NCBI GenBank assembly: GCA_025667525.1
Contig: CM046876.1
Coordinates: 16,169,320 to 16,233,319 of the forward strand
Direction: 5' to 3'
From: Glebionis coronaria
Taxonomy: Eukaryota > Streptophyta > Magnoliopsida > Asterales > Asteraceae
DNA length: 64,000 nucleotides
This document shows positions 11,404 through 21,646 of this stretch, one piece after another; within the stretch, counting starts at the first letter, position 1; every line of letters begins with the position of its first letter. The notes below the pieces were generated by a model. It had not been told where the DNA came from, searched no databases, and saw only the letters and a list, made by a program, of their open reading frames with translations. The position numbers were made by a program, and so were the translations under genes.

Positions 11404-12935
11404 TTGAACCAAAGAATGTTAAGGAAGCTTTGATGGATGAGAGTTGGGTCATTGCGATGCAAGAAGAATTGAATCAATTCGTTGCCAATGATGTTTGGGA
11501 ACTTGTTCCTCCACCTAGAAGTTCTACCATTATAGGAACCAAATGGGTATTTAGGAATAAGCTAGATGAGAATGGTGTTGTGTCTCGTAACAAGGCTAGA
11601 CTTTTAGCTCAAGGCTATAATCAACAAGAAGGGATTGATTATGACGAGACATATGCACCGGTAGCTAGATTAGAATCAATTATAATCCTTTTAGCCTACG
11701 CTTGTGCCTTAGATATTAAGCTTCAACAAATGGATGTAAAGAGTGCATTTCTTAACGGTTTGATCAATGAGGAGGTATATGTGGCTCAACCTCCCGGCTT
11801 CATTGATTTTGAGAAACCGGACCATGTTTACAAGCTTAAGAAAGCACTTTATGGACTCAAACAAGCACCCAAAGCTTGGTATGATAGACTTAAAGCGTTT
11901 CTTGTTAAACATGAGTATACCATGGGTATGGTAGACAATACACTCTTTACAAAGAAGAAAGGTTCTCACCTCATAATCGTACAAATATATGTTGATGACA
12001 TTATATTTGGCTCAATTTGTCAAGAATTGTGTGATGACTTTGCCAAAATCATGCATGATGAGTTTGAAATGAGTATGATGGGAGAACTTAACTTCTTTTT
12101 AGGACTCCCAATTAAACAAATGGACGATGGTATTTTCTTTAGTCAATCTAAGTACGCTAAAGAAATGCTAAAGAAATTTGGATTAGAAGAATCTAGACCA
12201 ATGAAGACCCCTATGGCCTCGGATACTAAACTCACCGTAGATGATGATTGTGAGTCGGTAGACAACACCAAATATAGAGGTATGGTTGGTAGTTTGTTGT
12301 ACCTAACGGCAAGTCGACCGGATATCATGTTTAGTGTTTGCCTTTGTGCTCGCTTCCAAGAGGCTCCCAAAACCTCTCACCTTGAAGCGGTTAAGCGTAT
12401 CTTCCGATACATTAAAGGCACTATACATTTAGGATTATGGTATCCTAAAGGGACCGGCGTAGAAACCATCGTCTACACGGACTCGGATCATGCGGGAGAC
12501 TATGTGGACCGGAAAATCACTAGTGGAGTTTGTACCTTCATGGGTTGTTGTTTAACTTCTTGGTTCTCCAAGAAACAAAGCGCTCTTGCGATATCCACCA
12601 CGGAAGCCGAGTATGTGAGTGCCGGTAAAGCATGCCAACAAGCTCTATGGATGAAGCAAGCGCTTGTTGATTACGGGATTTCTCTTGATGATGTTCCCAT
12701 CATGTGCGATAATAAAGGCGCCATAGACCTAAGCAAGAATCCCGTGCAACATTCGCGAACCAAACACATAGAAATTAGACACCATTTCCTTAGGGATAAT
12801 GTTCAAAAGGGGAACATTACTATTGAAAAGGTGCCCTCCGAGGACAACTTAGCCGATATCTTCACTAAGCCACTTAAGAGGGAACCTTTTTATTACTTGC
12901 CTCTAGGTCTAGGATTAATGGAACATCTTCCTTAA
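11400..12935 (+). CDS. SIRE-inner reverse transcriptase and RNase H (pol part 3)
   Basis: The open frame of 511 codons has an intact RT: TKWVFRNKLDENG, QQMDVKSAFLNG, ALYGLKQAPKAWYD and the catalytic IYVDDIIFGS are all present. It is followed by MVGSLLYLTASRPDIMF and an RNase H domain (YTDSDHAGD, STTEAEY, MCDNKGAID, HSRTKHIEIRHH). The end LADIFTKPL is standard for copia pol. The listed start is the edge of the open frame (TTG), not a true initiation site; the natural product is part of the polyprotein. This is the best preserved enzyme region in the window. Confidence 0.93.
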   Translation: MIEPKNVKEALMDESWVIAMQEELNQFVANDVWELVPPPRSSTIIGTKWVFRNKLDENGVVSRNKARLLAQGYNQQEGIDYDETYAPVARLESIIILLAYACALDIKLQQMDVKSAFLNGLINEEVYVAQPPGFIDFEKPDHVYKLKKALYGLKQAPKAWYDRLKAFLVKHEYTMGMVDNTLFTKKKGSHLIIVQIYVDDIIFGSICQELCDDFAKIMHDEFEMSMMGELNFFLGLPIKQMDDGIFFSQSKYAKEMLKKFGLEESRPMKTPMASDTKLTVDDDCESVDNTKYRGMVGSLLYLTASRPDIMFSVCLCARFQEAPKTSHLEAVKRIFRYIKGTIHLGLWYPKGTGVETIVYTDSDHAGDYVDRKITSGVCTFMGCCLTSWFSKKQSALAISTTEAEYVSAGKACQQALWMKQALVDYGISLDDVPIMCDNKGAIDLSKNPVQHSRTKHIEIRHHFLRDNVQKGNITIEKVPSEDNLADIFTKPLKREPFYYLPLGLGLMEHLP

Positions 12936-13392
12936 ATTCCTTTCTTATTGTGTGTTTTCTATTACGACTTTGAGTCCTTGAGTCTTATAAACTCCTTTTG
13001 AAAAATCTTCTCATCTCCTTTTCAAAACTCTCAAAGTCTCTTTCGAAAATGGTTGAGAAATTCGTTTGACATTGTTAATTCAATCTAAAAACGATTTTTT
13101 TTCATAGATTCTCGCTATTAATATAGAGCTTACATAATTCATATGTATGATTCTCTCAAACATAGCAAGAACAAGATTGAGTCATGGAGGATCATTGTGT
13201 CATGACTTAAGGCCTTGTCTTACACACCTCCTACATTGATTTTTTAATCCATGTATTTTGGTCAAATCTCTATTTGGTAAGTTTGCATATGTTTTCTTTG
13301 TCTATATTTTCTTTTGAGCATATCCCTATGATAAGTTAGACTAGAAAAATAAGATTTGCTGAAAATCTTCCTCCAAACACCAAACCCTGCTT
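12936..13392 (+). other. SIRE-inner spacer after pol
   Basis: No open frame or known motif was seen between the RNase H stop and compound palindrome 4. It occupies the start of the region where SIRE1-type elements carry an extra gene. Confidence 0.6.
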
Positions 13393-13469
13393 CTGCAGGC
13401 GGTTCCTTTTATGAACAGCGGTACCTTATTGATAAGGTACCGCCGCCATAGATAAGGAACCGCCTACAG
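13393..13469. promoter_or_regulatory. Compound palindrome 4 (upstream of accessory gene a)
   Basis: GCGGTTCC, GCGGTACCTTAT, ATAAGGTACCGC and ATAAGGAACCGC are flanked by CTGCAG / CTACAG. It ends about 150 bp before the ATG of accessory gene a; a TTATTTAAACC stretch lies between them near 13578. Confidence 0.75.
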
Positions 13470-13617
13470 TGGCCTTCCTTTTCGGGTTTTTGTCTGAAAC
13501 TCCAGATTTGCTCCAACCTTTTTGAGAATCTTTGTTTCAAACCCTTTGACCACCCCAAAAATACCCTAAGACTTCCTTATTTAAACCATAAGCATTTTGC
13601 ATTACTTCACATCCAAA

Positions 13618-13973
13618 ATGTCTTATTCCCCCAATGAAAGCCTTGAATCTCCTCTATTTTCTCCAATTGCTTTCAATCCAAACCCACCCAAGAACACTCT
13701 TAATCACATATCTCTCCTACCAAGAATGATGATTATGGAACCTCTTTTCTTCCACCACCACCCTTTAGTGTTCTTCCTCCTTCTCATGATAATGTCATGC
13801 ACCATGGAACATATTGTCATTGTTGTCAATATCAACATCTTGCTATGGCACACATCTATGAGGAGTTGAGCTACATCAAGAGTCTCTTAATCAAGCCTCC
13901 TCTTCACTTTGATTATGAGATCTCCAACAAGCCACCACCACCACCCTCTGATATTACCTTGTCTTTCATATAA
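13618..13973 (+). pseudogene. SIRE-inner accessory gene a: proline-rich, C-x-C-C motif
   Basis: This is a small gene between pol and the 3' LTR, where SIRE1-type elements carry an extra reading frame. The frame from ATG 13618 (MSYSPNESLESPLFSP) and the frame ending at 13971-13973 differ. The second is open from about 13705 and carries a Pro-rich stretch followed by HHGTYCHCC with Cys codons at 13815-13826, then a His four residues after the last Cys, and AHIYEEL and IKSLLIKPP. The C-terminal part matches genes b and c of SIRE-outer. No transmembrane segment was seen in the matching frame, so it does not look like an envelope protein. The frame change may be a mutation. Function unknown; zinc binding is inferred from the Cys/His pattern. 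Confidence 0.6.
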
Positions 13974-14418
13974 GCATTGATTGCTTATCCTCAAGACACC
14001 ACATTCAAGCAAATCTTAGAATTCTAGAATAACTAGGATTAGATTTATGCTTTTGGCATGTTTCTTTTTCCATACTTCTTTGTATGATGTTCCTTTAGTA
14101 ACTTATCTTGGATCTTTGTCTTTGTGTTTTCTTCTCTTTTTATTTTATTTTTTATGTGACCTATTGCTATATATTGTTGGTTGTTTCTTTTGTTCAACTA
14201 ACCCTTCTATGTAGCTTGTCACCATATCTCGATTCCTCGGTGCCCCAAGCTAGGGGAGTAAGCACCAAGGGGGAGTCTTTGCAAAGTCCGTTTCTTCAAC
14301 ACCGGATTACACAACCTTTTTGCTTCGACAAAGGGGGAGAAATGAATAAACTCGTCTTCGAAAATCTTGTTTTTGTGTGATTGAGTTTATGTATTGTCGA
14401 AATCAAAAAGGGGGAGAT
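13974..14418 (+). other. SIRE-inner 3' region and polypurine tract
   Basis: No coding sequence was recognised. The segment at 14235-14290 (tracts such as AAGGGGGAG) resembles 6050-6110 of SIRE-outer. Another tract is near 14333, and the one used for plus-strand priming, AAAAAGGGGGAGAT, is at 14405-14418, directly before the 3' LTR. Confidence 0.8.
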
Positions 14419-15746
14419 TGTTAATGCAATAATGACTAAAAACGTTACTTGCATTTTTCGGTCTCGCTTAGTTTTGATTACGACAATATGTAATAATAAG
14501 CATTTACGAAAACAACGAAAAACGAATTCTTGAGTTCCAGTATTTTTCATTTTACCCATTTTCACTTAAGGTATGGATAAACAAGTACTAACCTTAATCA
14601 AGTGATCAAGTGATTTAATCTTTTCTTAAAACTCACTTTTTATTAAAAGTGACAAGTTTTTATTAAACTTTATTTTTAAGAAAATGTTTTATTAAATTAA
14701 TTATTTGAAATTTGAAAATGGCATATTCTTATAGCTGTTAAGAATATCCTTTCAGGATATTTTTATACCCAGATAAGACCTCCACCACTAAAGGACAAAA
14801 AGGAGCGGAGTCTAGTCCGGCGGTACCTTAGCGCCTAGGCGGTACCTTATCGATAAGGTACCGCGGGCTGTGATATGGTACCGTGGGCAGATATAGCCGT
14901 TGGCTCCTTTGTTCTTTAAATAGTTGGCCATTCTCAGCTTTTCACCTCACCTCTTTTGCACATTCATTTCCAGATTCAAACCCCTTCTTTAATCACTCAA
15001 ATCTTTGATCATTTGTTTGATTATTACTTGTTTAAGAAGTGAATCTTGTTCTTCCATCTCTTCCTCTCCAAGTGCAAAGAGAAGAACACTATCCTAGTGA
15101 AGTGTTGAGTCCACCACCAAAGATCTATTGAAGATAAATTTGTATATTCTTGTAGTTGTGTCATAGTTGTGAAGATCCAAGTAGTTGTGTCTATTTGGAA
15201 GTTGTGTATGTACTAAGTATAGTTGTGTAGATTGGTCCTAGCTACAATTAGGGCTCGACTTTTAGCTTAGAGTCAGAAATTGGTTAAGCGACGTGTACGG
15301 TTTTCTCCACCATAAGGAGCTTGTTGTGTAGTGAACTCTCGAGTAAGGAGTACTCGAGGAGTGGAGTAGGAACGAGGAGTGAGCTTCGTTGCCGAACCAC
15401 TATAAATCCTTGGTGTTTGGTTTGATCTTTCTTTACCCTTAACTCTTTACATTCCTTATTACTTTTTGCATATACATGTGTTAATATTAGATTAGCTACA
15501 CTATCATTCTTTATTCTTTGTGGATATATTTTTGTTAGTATTAGTTTAGCTATACTATCATTCTTTATTCATTGTGGATATATTTTTGTTAGTATTAGTT
15601 TAGCTACACTATCATTGTTCATATTTGTGAATAAGAAGATTTCACATATTTCCTCAAGCCTAAGTTTTTGAAAAAGGATTTTTGGAAATCATTTTTTAAC
15701 AAGTAAATTTTAAGAAACTATTCAACCCCCCCTTCTAGTTTCTACA
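14419..15746 (+). repeat. SIRE-inner 3' LTR
   Basis: 1328 bp, co-linear with the 5' LTR with no length change. It includes compound palindrome 5, a TATA-like TTTAAATAG at 14915-14923 and the ~55-bp tandem repeat at about 15480-15625. Confidence 0.93.
14819..14888. promoter_or_regulatory. Compound palindrome 5 (SIRE-inner 3' LTR)
   Basis: Identical to palindrome 2 except for one C-to-T change in the outer right half-site (ACCGTGGG). Confidence 0.85.
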
Positions 15747-15898
15747 CACACACAATATGAGTATCTAAAGCAAAAAAATATGGAAAATAAACCACTAAGC
15801 ATAAGCTATTCTAATAGTGATAATTTTCCAAGATTGCTTAAAAACCAAAAGACTCTAAAACAACTAAAGTGATAAAGACTCTAAGAGTAGTTAGTCCT

Positions 15899-16560
15899 TT
15901 AGTTGGAAAAATAAGACGACGATGCATCATTCGAAGTTTTGTCTACCGGGACGAAAACTTGGATAGGAGGTCGAGTGAGGAGGAATTCAAGGAAATTTAA
16001 CTTCTCATATACATGAGCAAGTTCAATGTGTTGAAATCGACAGCAAGCACACGAGGATCCATTATGCAACACAAAATCGGTTGATGGGGGTATGGCATCA
16101 AACCTAGGGTTTGGTGGTGGAGGGGTAATGGGTTTGGAAATGTTTTCACAATGCCTTGTGAGGTTTGGGAAGGTTGAAAGATCATTGAGTTGAGGGGTAT
16201 TGAAGGATTGTGGTGGTGGGGAAACATTTTCTTTTGCTCCGGTGATGGGGTTAATGGTATAAGTCTAATTCCAATACTTGATTGGAAAGAAGGTAGGGTT
16301 TTTGGGTGGTTTGGAGGAAGATGGTTCATTCTTCTTAACCCAAATAGGTCGAACCGAGATTTTCGGTTTCTTTGAAAGCTTAGATGAGGAAGCTTTGGGT
16401 GAGTGGGGTTGTGACAAAGAAATGTCAAGGTTAGGAATGGATGAGTTAGGCATTCTGAGGGTGTGAGAATGAAATCTCAAGGTTGGGAAGGTGTGAGAAT
16501 GAAATCTCAAGGTTTTGTGAGAATGAATTCTCAAGGTTGGGAAGGTGTGAGAATGAAATC
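15899..16560 (-). pseudogene. SIRE-outer accessory gene b: C-x-C-C motif, frameshifted
   Basis: This is a second member of the accessory family. The upstream frame (about 16560-16265) holds His/Ser-rich repeats and a basic segment KKPKISVRPIWVKKNEPSSS. Reading then moves through other frames. The frame ending in TAA at 15899-15901 carries a Pro-rich run, HNGSSCACC (Cys codons 16040-16051), a His four residues after the last Cys, AHVYEKL and FLLTRPP. These match gene a closely. No single open frame covers it, so this copy is broken. No clear ATG was found at its start. Confidence 0.6.
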
Positions 16561-16575
16561 TCAAGGTTGGGGTAT
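16441..16575 (+). repeat. Tandem repeat with core TGAGAATGAAATCTCAAGG
   Basis: Four or five units of about 28-32 bp, one shortened. On the - strand they encode the FHSHTFPTLR-type peptide repeats at the start of gene b. Each unit contains the small inverted repeat GAGA..TCTC. Confidence 0.8.
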
Positions 16576-16716
16576 ACGTAAAATGTAATCAAGGTAAGAA
16601 TTTGAATACAATAAATGGAGTGTCAAGGAATGTTTAGTCAATTTGAGTAAACAAGGAATCTTGACAGGGTATAGGGTTTTAAAAGTTTTGACAAAAAAAT
16701 CGTTAAAAGTTGATTT

Positions 16717-16793
16717 CTGTCCGCGGTACCTTAAAGGGACCGACGGTTCCTTATCACATAAGGAACCGCGCGACTTTTAGTGAGCCGCGTCCA
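16717..16793. promoter_or_regulatory. Compound palindrome 6 (upstream of gene b)
   Basis: CCGCGGTACCTTA, ACGGTTCCTTAT, ATAAGGAACCGCG and GAGCCGCG are flanked by CTGTCC / GTCCAG. It lies about 155 bp upstream of gene b on the - strand. Confidence 0.72.
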
Positions 16794-17238
16794 GTGGACA
16801 TGAAACCATGTTTTTACAGGGTTTTGGGAAAAACTAAGACTTTTTCAAAAAGGTTGCAAATCTTGGAATTTTACCTCTATTAGAACCAAATTATGCTAGG
16901 GTTGCATAAAGCAACACATTCACAAAGAATGTCTTGACAAAGGGGGACAAAATAATTTAGGTATCATTTTGAACCAATTTTAGTCAAGTTTTTAGAGGTT
17001 GTGATAGATTTAGGTTCAATTTTAATTTCAAATTAAAGTTGATTAATGTGCACATAAGAATAGGAACACATAAAGCTAAATCCATAGAACAACTTCATGA
17101 AACACTCATGAAGGAAGCAAGTACAATGACAAACTAAAAAAAACTAACTAATACATAGCTAGCTTAACATTAAATCTAGATGAGTAGTCTCCTTTGGCTT
17201 GGTTTTGTTGAAAACTATTTATTTAGAAAACTCATCAT

Positions 17239-17922
17239 TCATCTCCTAGGAGGAGGCATGGAGAACAAGGTAAGCAAGAACTCTTGCAACCTCCTATGTA
17301 GTCCAAACATTTCCATCCTAAGGTTATGGATGATGTAGTGGTTGTAAAGACAACATGGACAACTAGGACCATGTGTTTCTTGAAACCCATAGTATGGATC
17401 ACCCAAAAGGAGGGAAAGTGGAACACCCAAAATTTGAATGTTTGAATTGGGTGGAGGTGGAGGAGGCATGTTCTCCAAGGGTGATGTGGGTGAGAGTGGA
17501 GGCATGTTCCCTAAAGGGGAAATGGGTGACTGTGGAGGTATGTTCTCCAAGGTTGGTGAAATGGGTGAGTTAGGAGGGGTAAATGGTGAAGTCACCAAGG
17601 TGTCATCAAAGTCATTCATAAAAGGAATGCTTTGGATTGGTTGGGGTTGTGTGGTCACATCTAAGGGTGCACTTGGAGTGAAGGGTGAAGAGAGCTCATT
17701 CATTCTTGATTTGAATGAAGAGGAGGTAGAACCAATGGAGTGGTTAGTACCATGGGTGGATGTTGTCTTGCATGGTGCAAGGGGTGGTGAAGGTGATGAG
17801 GAAATGAGGATTGGAACCATCTCATTTTTTGGTGTGTGAAAGGGTGATGAGTTAGGCTTGGGTACCTTAATCCTAATCTTAAGTGTTTTCCTTAGGGTGT
17901 TTGAGGTTTTTGTAGAAACCAT
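17239..17922 (-). CDS. SIRE-outer accessory gene c: proline-rich, C-x-C-C motif, intact
   Basis: This is the only intact member of the accessory family here, with 227 codons from the ATG at 17922. The N-terminus is basic and Ser/Thr-rich (KTLKIRIKVPKPNSS), like the basic part of gene b. The middle is a Pro-rich repeat region (PLSPTSPLENMPPPP-type units). The C-terminus has THGPSCPCC (Cys codons 17350-17361), a His four residues later, then RMEMFGLHRRLQEFLLTLF, matching the end of genes a and b. No signal peptide or membrane segment was seen. Function unknown. Retention of an open frame in an element without polymerase hints at use in trans, but one copy cannot prove selection. Confidence 0.65.
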   Translation of the reverse strand: MVSTKTSNTLRKTLKIRIKVPKPNSSPFHTPKNEMVPILISSSPSPPLAPCKTTSTHGTNHSIGSTSSSFKSRMNELSSPFTPSAPLDVTTQPQPIQSIPFMNDFDDTLVTSPFTPPNSPISPTLENIPPQSPISPLGNMPPLSPTSPLENMPPPPPPNSNIQILGVPLSLLLGDPYYGFQETHGPSCPCCLYNHYIIHNLRMEMFGLHRRLQEFLLTLFSMPPPRR

Positions 17923-17931
17923 GGTTGACAA

Positions 17932-18164
17932 GGATGGTTTAAGGGTTAGGGAAGGATGTTTTGATGTGTGAAGAACATGACTAACAAGGTGGGTTTGAAT
18001 GGGTGAGGGGATGATCCAAACTAGTAATGGGTTAAAATCATTTTAGGTAAATAATGAATTTAGGTAAGCTAGTTTAGGAAATGTGCAGTTCATTACAGAA
18101 AATAATGCAGTGTTTACACAGAATTGAGAAAATAGTGTAAAGCAAAAGATGTTGTCGGGCACAG
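17932..18164 (-). other. Region between palindrome 7 and gene c
   Basis: No coding potential or clear TATA box was seen. By position it is the leader or promoter region of gene c. Confidence 0.4.
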
Positions 18165-18242
18165 TGGTCGGCAGTTCCTTATCTAGGACCCACGGTTCCT
18201 TATCGATAAGGAGCCGCTGGTTGATATGGAACCGCGACCAGA
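18165..18242. promoter_or_regulatory. Compound palindrome 7 (upstream of gene c)
   Basis: GGCAGTTCCTTAT, ACGGTTCCTTAT, ATAAGGAGCCGC and TATGGAACCGC are flanked by TGGTC / GACCA. It lies about 240 bp upstream of the gene c ATG on the - strand. Confidence 0.75.
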
Positions 18243-18521
18243 GGTTTCAAAAATTTCATCCCAATTTTTGATAAATCCAGATTTTTACCAAAAGATTCAC
18301 AAGCCAAAGTTAACTACATATCATAATCTAATAAGCTAACTATCACAAAGATGCACAAAGCTATGTAAATCACAAACATGATGACATAAGCAACTTTTAG
18401 GATTAAAATAAATAACAATTCAAACATTTAGCGTAAGTCAATACACAACCAAACCAAAGTAATAATAAGAAAATGTTTAAAGCATCACAAGACAAGTAAA
18501 CTTTGACATAATTCAAAGTCT

Positions 18522-19735
18522 TCACCTCCGTTTCTTGCCTAATCCCTTGATCATTTTTCCCAAGTACTTGATTCCCTTTCTTGACTCAATCCGGTGTTCA
18601 TGCAAATCACATTGGGTTCGAAGATTTTGACGGTAAAGTTCCTCTAAATTGAGATTATTAGGAACTTCACTAGAGGAATGGTGAGGAGGGGAAGCAATGT
18701 CATCTAAACCATCCACGAATGAGTTTGTAGAGTGGTGAGAAGAACTCGAAGAGTCAATGGGAGCACTTGTGCCAATTCCATCACCATCACTTGTTGGCAT
18801 GTCCATGTCCTCATCATTGAACTCTTGTTGATCGGATTTACGATCAGATATTGTCTTTCTCTTATATACCTCTTGAATAGGTAGCATGACCCGTTTGACC
18901 GGTTGAAACTGAGAAAGATCAAGATTTGGAAAATCACGGCCAACCCTTTTAAAAAGGAGAGTGAGAAGCATTGCGTAAGGGAGGTTTATTTTAGGCTTGT
19001 GAATAGCATAACTAATCCGTTGAGCGATAAAATATGCCAAATTGTAATTGGTGTCGGTAAAGATGCAATATGACATATGCACTAAACACACCGGAACATG
19101 ATCCCGGTTTCCACCAAGACAAAACACATTTTCCCTAAGGATATTGGTCCATTGAACCATATTATCCTTAAGGTCGCTTAAGAGAACCTCATGACGTTTC
19201 ACCGAATGTACCTTAGTATGAAGGCTTCTCTTAACGGGTCGATTACGCTTTTTGGAGACAATTTCGACAATGAAGTCAAGATCAATTTCCTCATGATCAT
19301 TCGGAGGACAATTGTAGGATTCAAGGAGAGCACTAAGCTTCCATTTATCCGAGAAGCGACAAGTGCCTACAAATGGGACATCAAGAATTTGACCAAAAAC
19401 TTCGAGAGAGTATTGAATGAGTTGATCTTTCAAGATGAACTTAACAAATATTCCATCGTTGTTTTCAATGACGGAGTATGTGCTAAAGAACTCCAATAGG
19501 AATCGAGGATAGATGTATTCCTTAATGTTCAAAAAACAATCAAATCTAATGTTTTCAAACATGGACTTGATGTAGACATAATCCTTGATATCCTTTTTGA
19601 CAAATCTACCCTCATGAAAGCAACGAGATTGAAGAGAAGAAAAATATGGGCAAGGTGAGTTGAGTGACAATAGTCAGATAGGTTTGGCATATACTTTTTG
19701 GTGAGTTGATGATCCTTTTGGTATTGTGAAGGCAT
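18522..19735 (-). CDS. SIRE-outer ORF d: plant retroelement-associated protein (PF20167-like)
   Basis: The open frame of 382 codons ends at 18522. Residues about 30-270 resemble the putative plant transposon protein domain (PF20167, from memory) often seen in large plant retroelements: IYPRFLLEFFSTYSV, FGQILDVPF, and ENVFCLGGNRDHVPVC followed by YNLAYFIAQRISY are typical blocks. The C-terminal ~100 residues are Ser/Asp-rich with a basic end. The open frame is entered at TTG 19670. The likely true start is the ATG at 19735 (MPSQYQKDHQL), which joins it only through a frameshift near 19672-19690. A good 5' leader intron lies upstream (19745-20236). Biochemical function unknown. Confidence 0.65.
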
Positions 19736-19744
19736 GATTAGTAC

Positions 19745-20236
19745 CTAAATAAACACAAGAAAATATTTCTCCAATCACTCATATGAAAAATAAAATCAAA
19801 GATAAAAAATATGAGAATGTGTTATATCAATTTCTCGACAAACAAAGGATTGAATCCATATCATTCTCATTTTCACAATGCATCTATTCCATCATTAACC
19901 AAGAACACATGATCTATGTTAGATCAACAATGGATTAGAACATTGGTTTTTCAAAACAAGGTTTCTAGGTAAGCATTAACAATGTCATTACCTATTTGTT
20001 CATGGGTTCATCTCAAATCCATCTTTTAATTAAAATAATTAATCAAAATTCGGATTTGTTCTACAAGTGGGTTTTAGTGAAATCTTAATGAATATGAACC
20101 TAAGGAATCATAGTAAAATAACCATGTCAACCCACATTCCTATTAAGGTTTTAATTCAATTTCAATTTTAAAAATCCCCAATTATGAAAGGATGAACCCT
20201 AGAACAAAATAGATGAATTTGAAAGAAAATACTTAC
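19745..20236 (-). other. Putative intron in the leader of ORF d
   Basis: On the - strand a strong donor, AATT|GTAAGTATTTTC, is at 20236 and an acceptor, GTGTTTATTTAG|GTAC, ends at 19745. They are 492 bp apart and ten bases before the ATG at 19735. The stretch is AU-rich, as plant introns are. No coding frame lies inside. Prediction from splice signals only. Confidence 0.4.
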
Positions 20237-20426
20237 AATTAATTGATGTTAGATGAAGGATGAGTGAAACCCACAACTTGGAATCAATTAATTTGAGTGA
20301 TTGAAGGTTTTTGAAGCTTCAACAATGGTGGAAAACAAGAAAAACATCGGCTGTGTGTTTTTAGGAGAGAAAGATAGTGGTTTGAAAAAGAATAAAATAA
20401 TCAAACTGGCGCTCTGACAAACTTTA

Positions 20427-20493
20427 CTGCCCGCGGTACCTTATCGATAAGGAACCGCGGGTTTGAGCCGCCAAGATAAAGAACCGCCTACAG
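20427..20493. promoter_or_regulatory. Compound palindrome 8 (upstream of ORF d)
   Basis: CCGCGGTACCTTAT and ATAAGGAACCGCGG around CGAT form the inner palindrome. A single outer arm (AAAGAACCGCC) lies to the right; the left outer arm is missing. Confidence 0.75.
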
Positions 20494-21632
20494 AGGCAGG
20501 TTTTTATCAAGGAAAAACGCCAAATTTTAAAAACCAAGTTTTTCTAAGATACTTAAAAATATATCATGAACCTTTTAGAATAACATTGGATCATCATAAA
20601 CACTAGTCAATATGTTTTAATGAAGGATTACGAGTTGAATCAAGATCAAAAAGAACCGAAACGGACAAACGACTACTCGTAGCAAAACGGCAAAGTGGAG
20701 AGAAGTCAAGGGAAGTGAATCAAGACTAGGACCAATGCTCAAGGGATTAAGGATAATCTTCAAATAGTGGTAACGAAGAGCTTGTGTCATATATAGTGGT
20801 TTAAGACGGGCCTTTCCGGCGAAACGTTAAACGGCTTTGGTAATGAATAAACACAAATCAATTATTCATGTATAGACTAAGATCACTTTCAATAATAGTC
20901 TTAGTCTAAACCAAAATATGAGCAATGTATTAATTCACTTTCTCTCCCACAAAGGGCCTACTAACCGTATGGGTGCAAACCATGGAAATCATGCTTGATA
21001 CTTTAAGCTACTACTAACTCACTCTACATCACCATAGTGAGTCAAGTATCCAAGCAATGACGGGTTGAGAGGATAAAAGAAAAGAATCACAAACCACAAA
21101 CAAATGTCAAGGCAAGGATGCCAAGAACAAGCACATAGTCAAGTAATGATCAAAAGAATGATCAAAGGGCGTGTGGAAGAACGAAAGCGTACCTTGGCCA
21201 CAAAGAGCAATCCATCAAGGAATCAATGCTATGCCCAACAATGACTATGATGAGTACTAAGTCTTCAAGGACTAGTATCATTCCCAATCATCTTGGTATC
21301 ATCATTCAAAGATGTTATAGATCAATGAAGATGAGTCTTCTACAAGTGCAAGTAACTCAATCCACAACCAATTAAGTGATTGATCTTCATGAGTACCTAC
21401 ACAAAGCAAGATGCAAACTAGTAGATACATTTCAAGAGTAGATCTAAAATGCATAAAGACTACTAATATTAAGTGGGATGCAATATTATCAATTAAAAGA
21501 CTTATTTATAAAAAAACAAAATAGTTTTGACCAAAGAGAAACTTTATACAACTTGACCTTCTAATTTGAGGAGACAATGGATCGATCCAAGTTTCAAAGT
21601 ATAATATACTTCAAAGATCTTGAGTGACCATC
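20494..21632 (-). other. SIRE-outer leader region
   Basis: About 1.1 kb between the primer site and palindrome 8. No Gag, zinc knuckle or other coding potential was recognised. It probably contains the packaging signal, by position only. Confidence 0.5.
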
Positions 21633-21644
21633 GCTCTGATACCA
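21633..21644 (-). other. SIRE-outer primer-binding site (initiator Met tRNA)
   Basis: The - strand reads TGGTATCAGAGC, two bases from the 5' LTR, the same primer site as SIRE-inner. It fixes the orientation of the element. Confidence 0.95.
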
Positions 21645-21646
21645 AT

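Larger units (their letters stand above)
6445..15746 (+). mobile_element. SIRE-inner: Ty1/copia element of the SIRE/Maximus type
   Basis: It is bounded by TG...CA ends and the target duplication CACAC (6440-6444 and 15747-15751). Both LTRs are exactly 1328 bp with about 21 mismatches by eye (about 98.4% identity), so it is young. The order is PBS, gag, protease, integrase, RT, RNase H, a ~1.5-kb region after pol, a polypurine tract and the 3' LTR. LTRs over 1 kb, the iMet primer site, the gag type and the extra region after pol fit the SIRE lineage. One in-frame stop and two pol frameshifts mean this copy is probably not self-sufficient as sequenced. Confidence 0.93.

Noticed and set aside
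13618..13869. Hydrophobic frame with a possible membrane segment (gene a, first frame) as an envelope protein
   Set aside because: The hydrophobic stretch is the out-of-frame reading of the Pro-rich and Cys/His block that matches genes b and c; the matching frame has no membrane segment.
17373..17839. Open frames on + rich in Gly/Val/Glu
   Set aside because: They are the antisense of the Pro-rich part of accessory gene c; the - strand frame has the family match.
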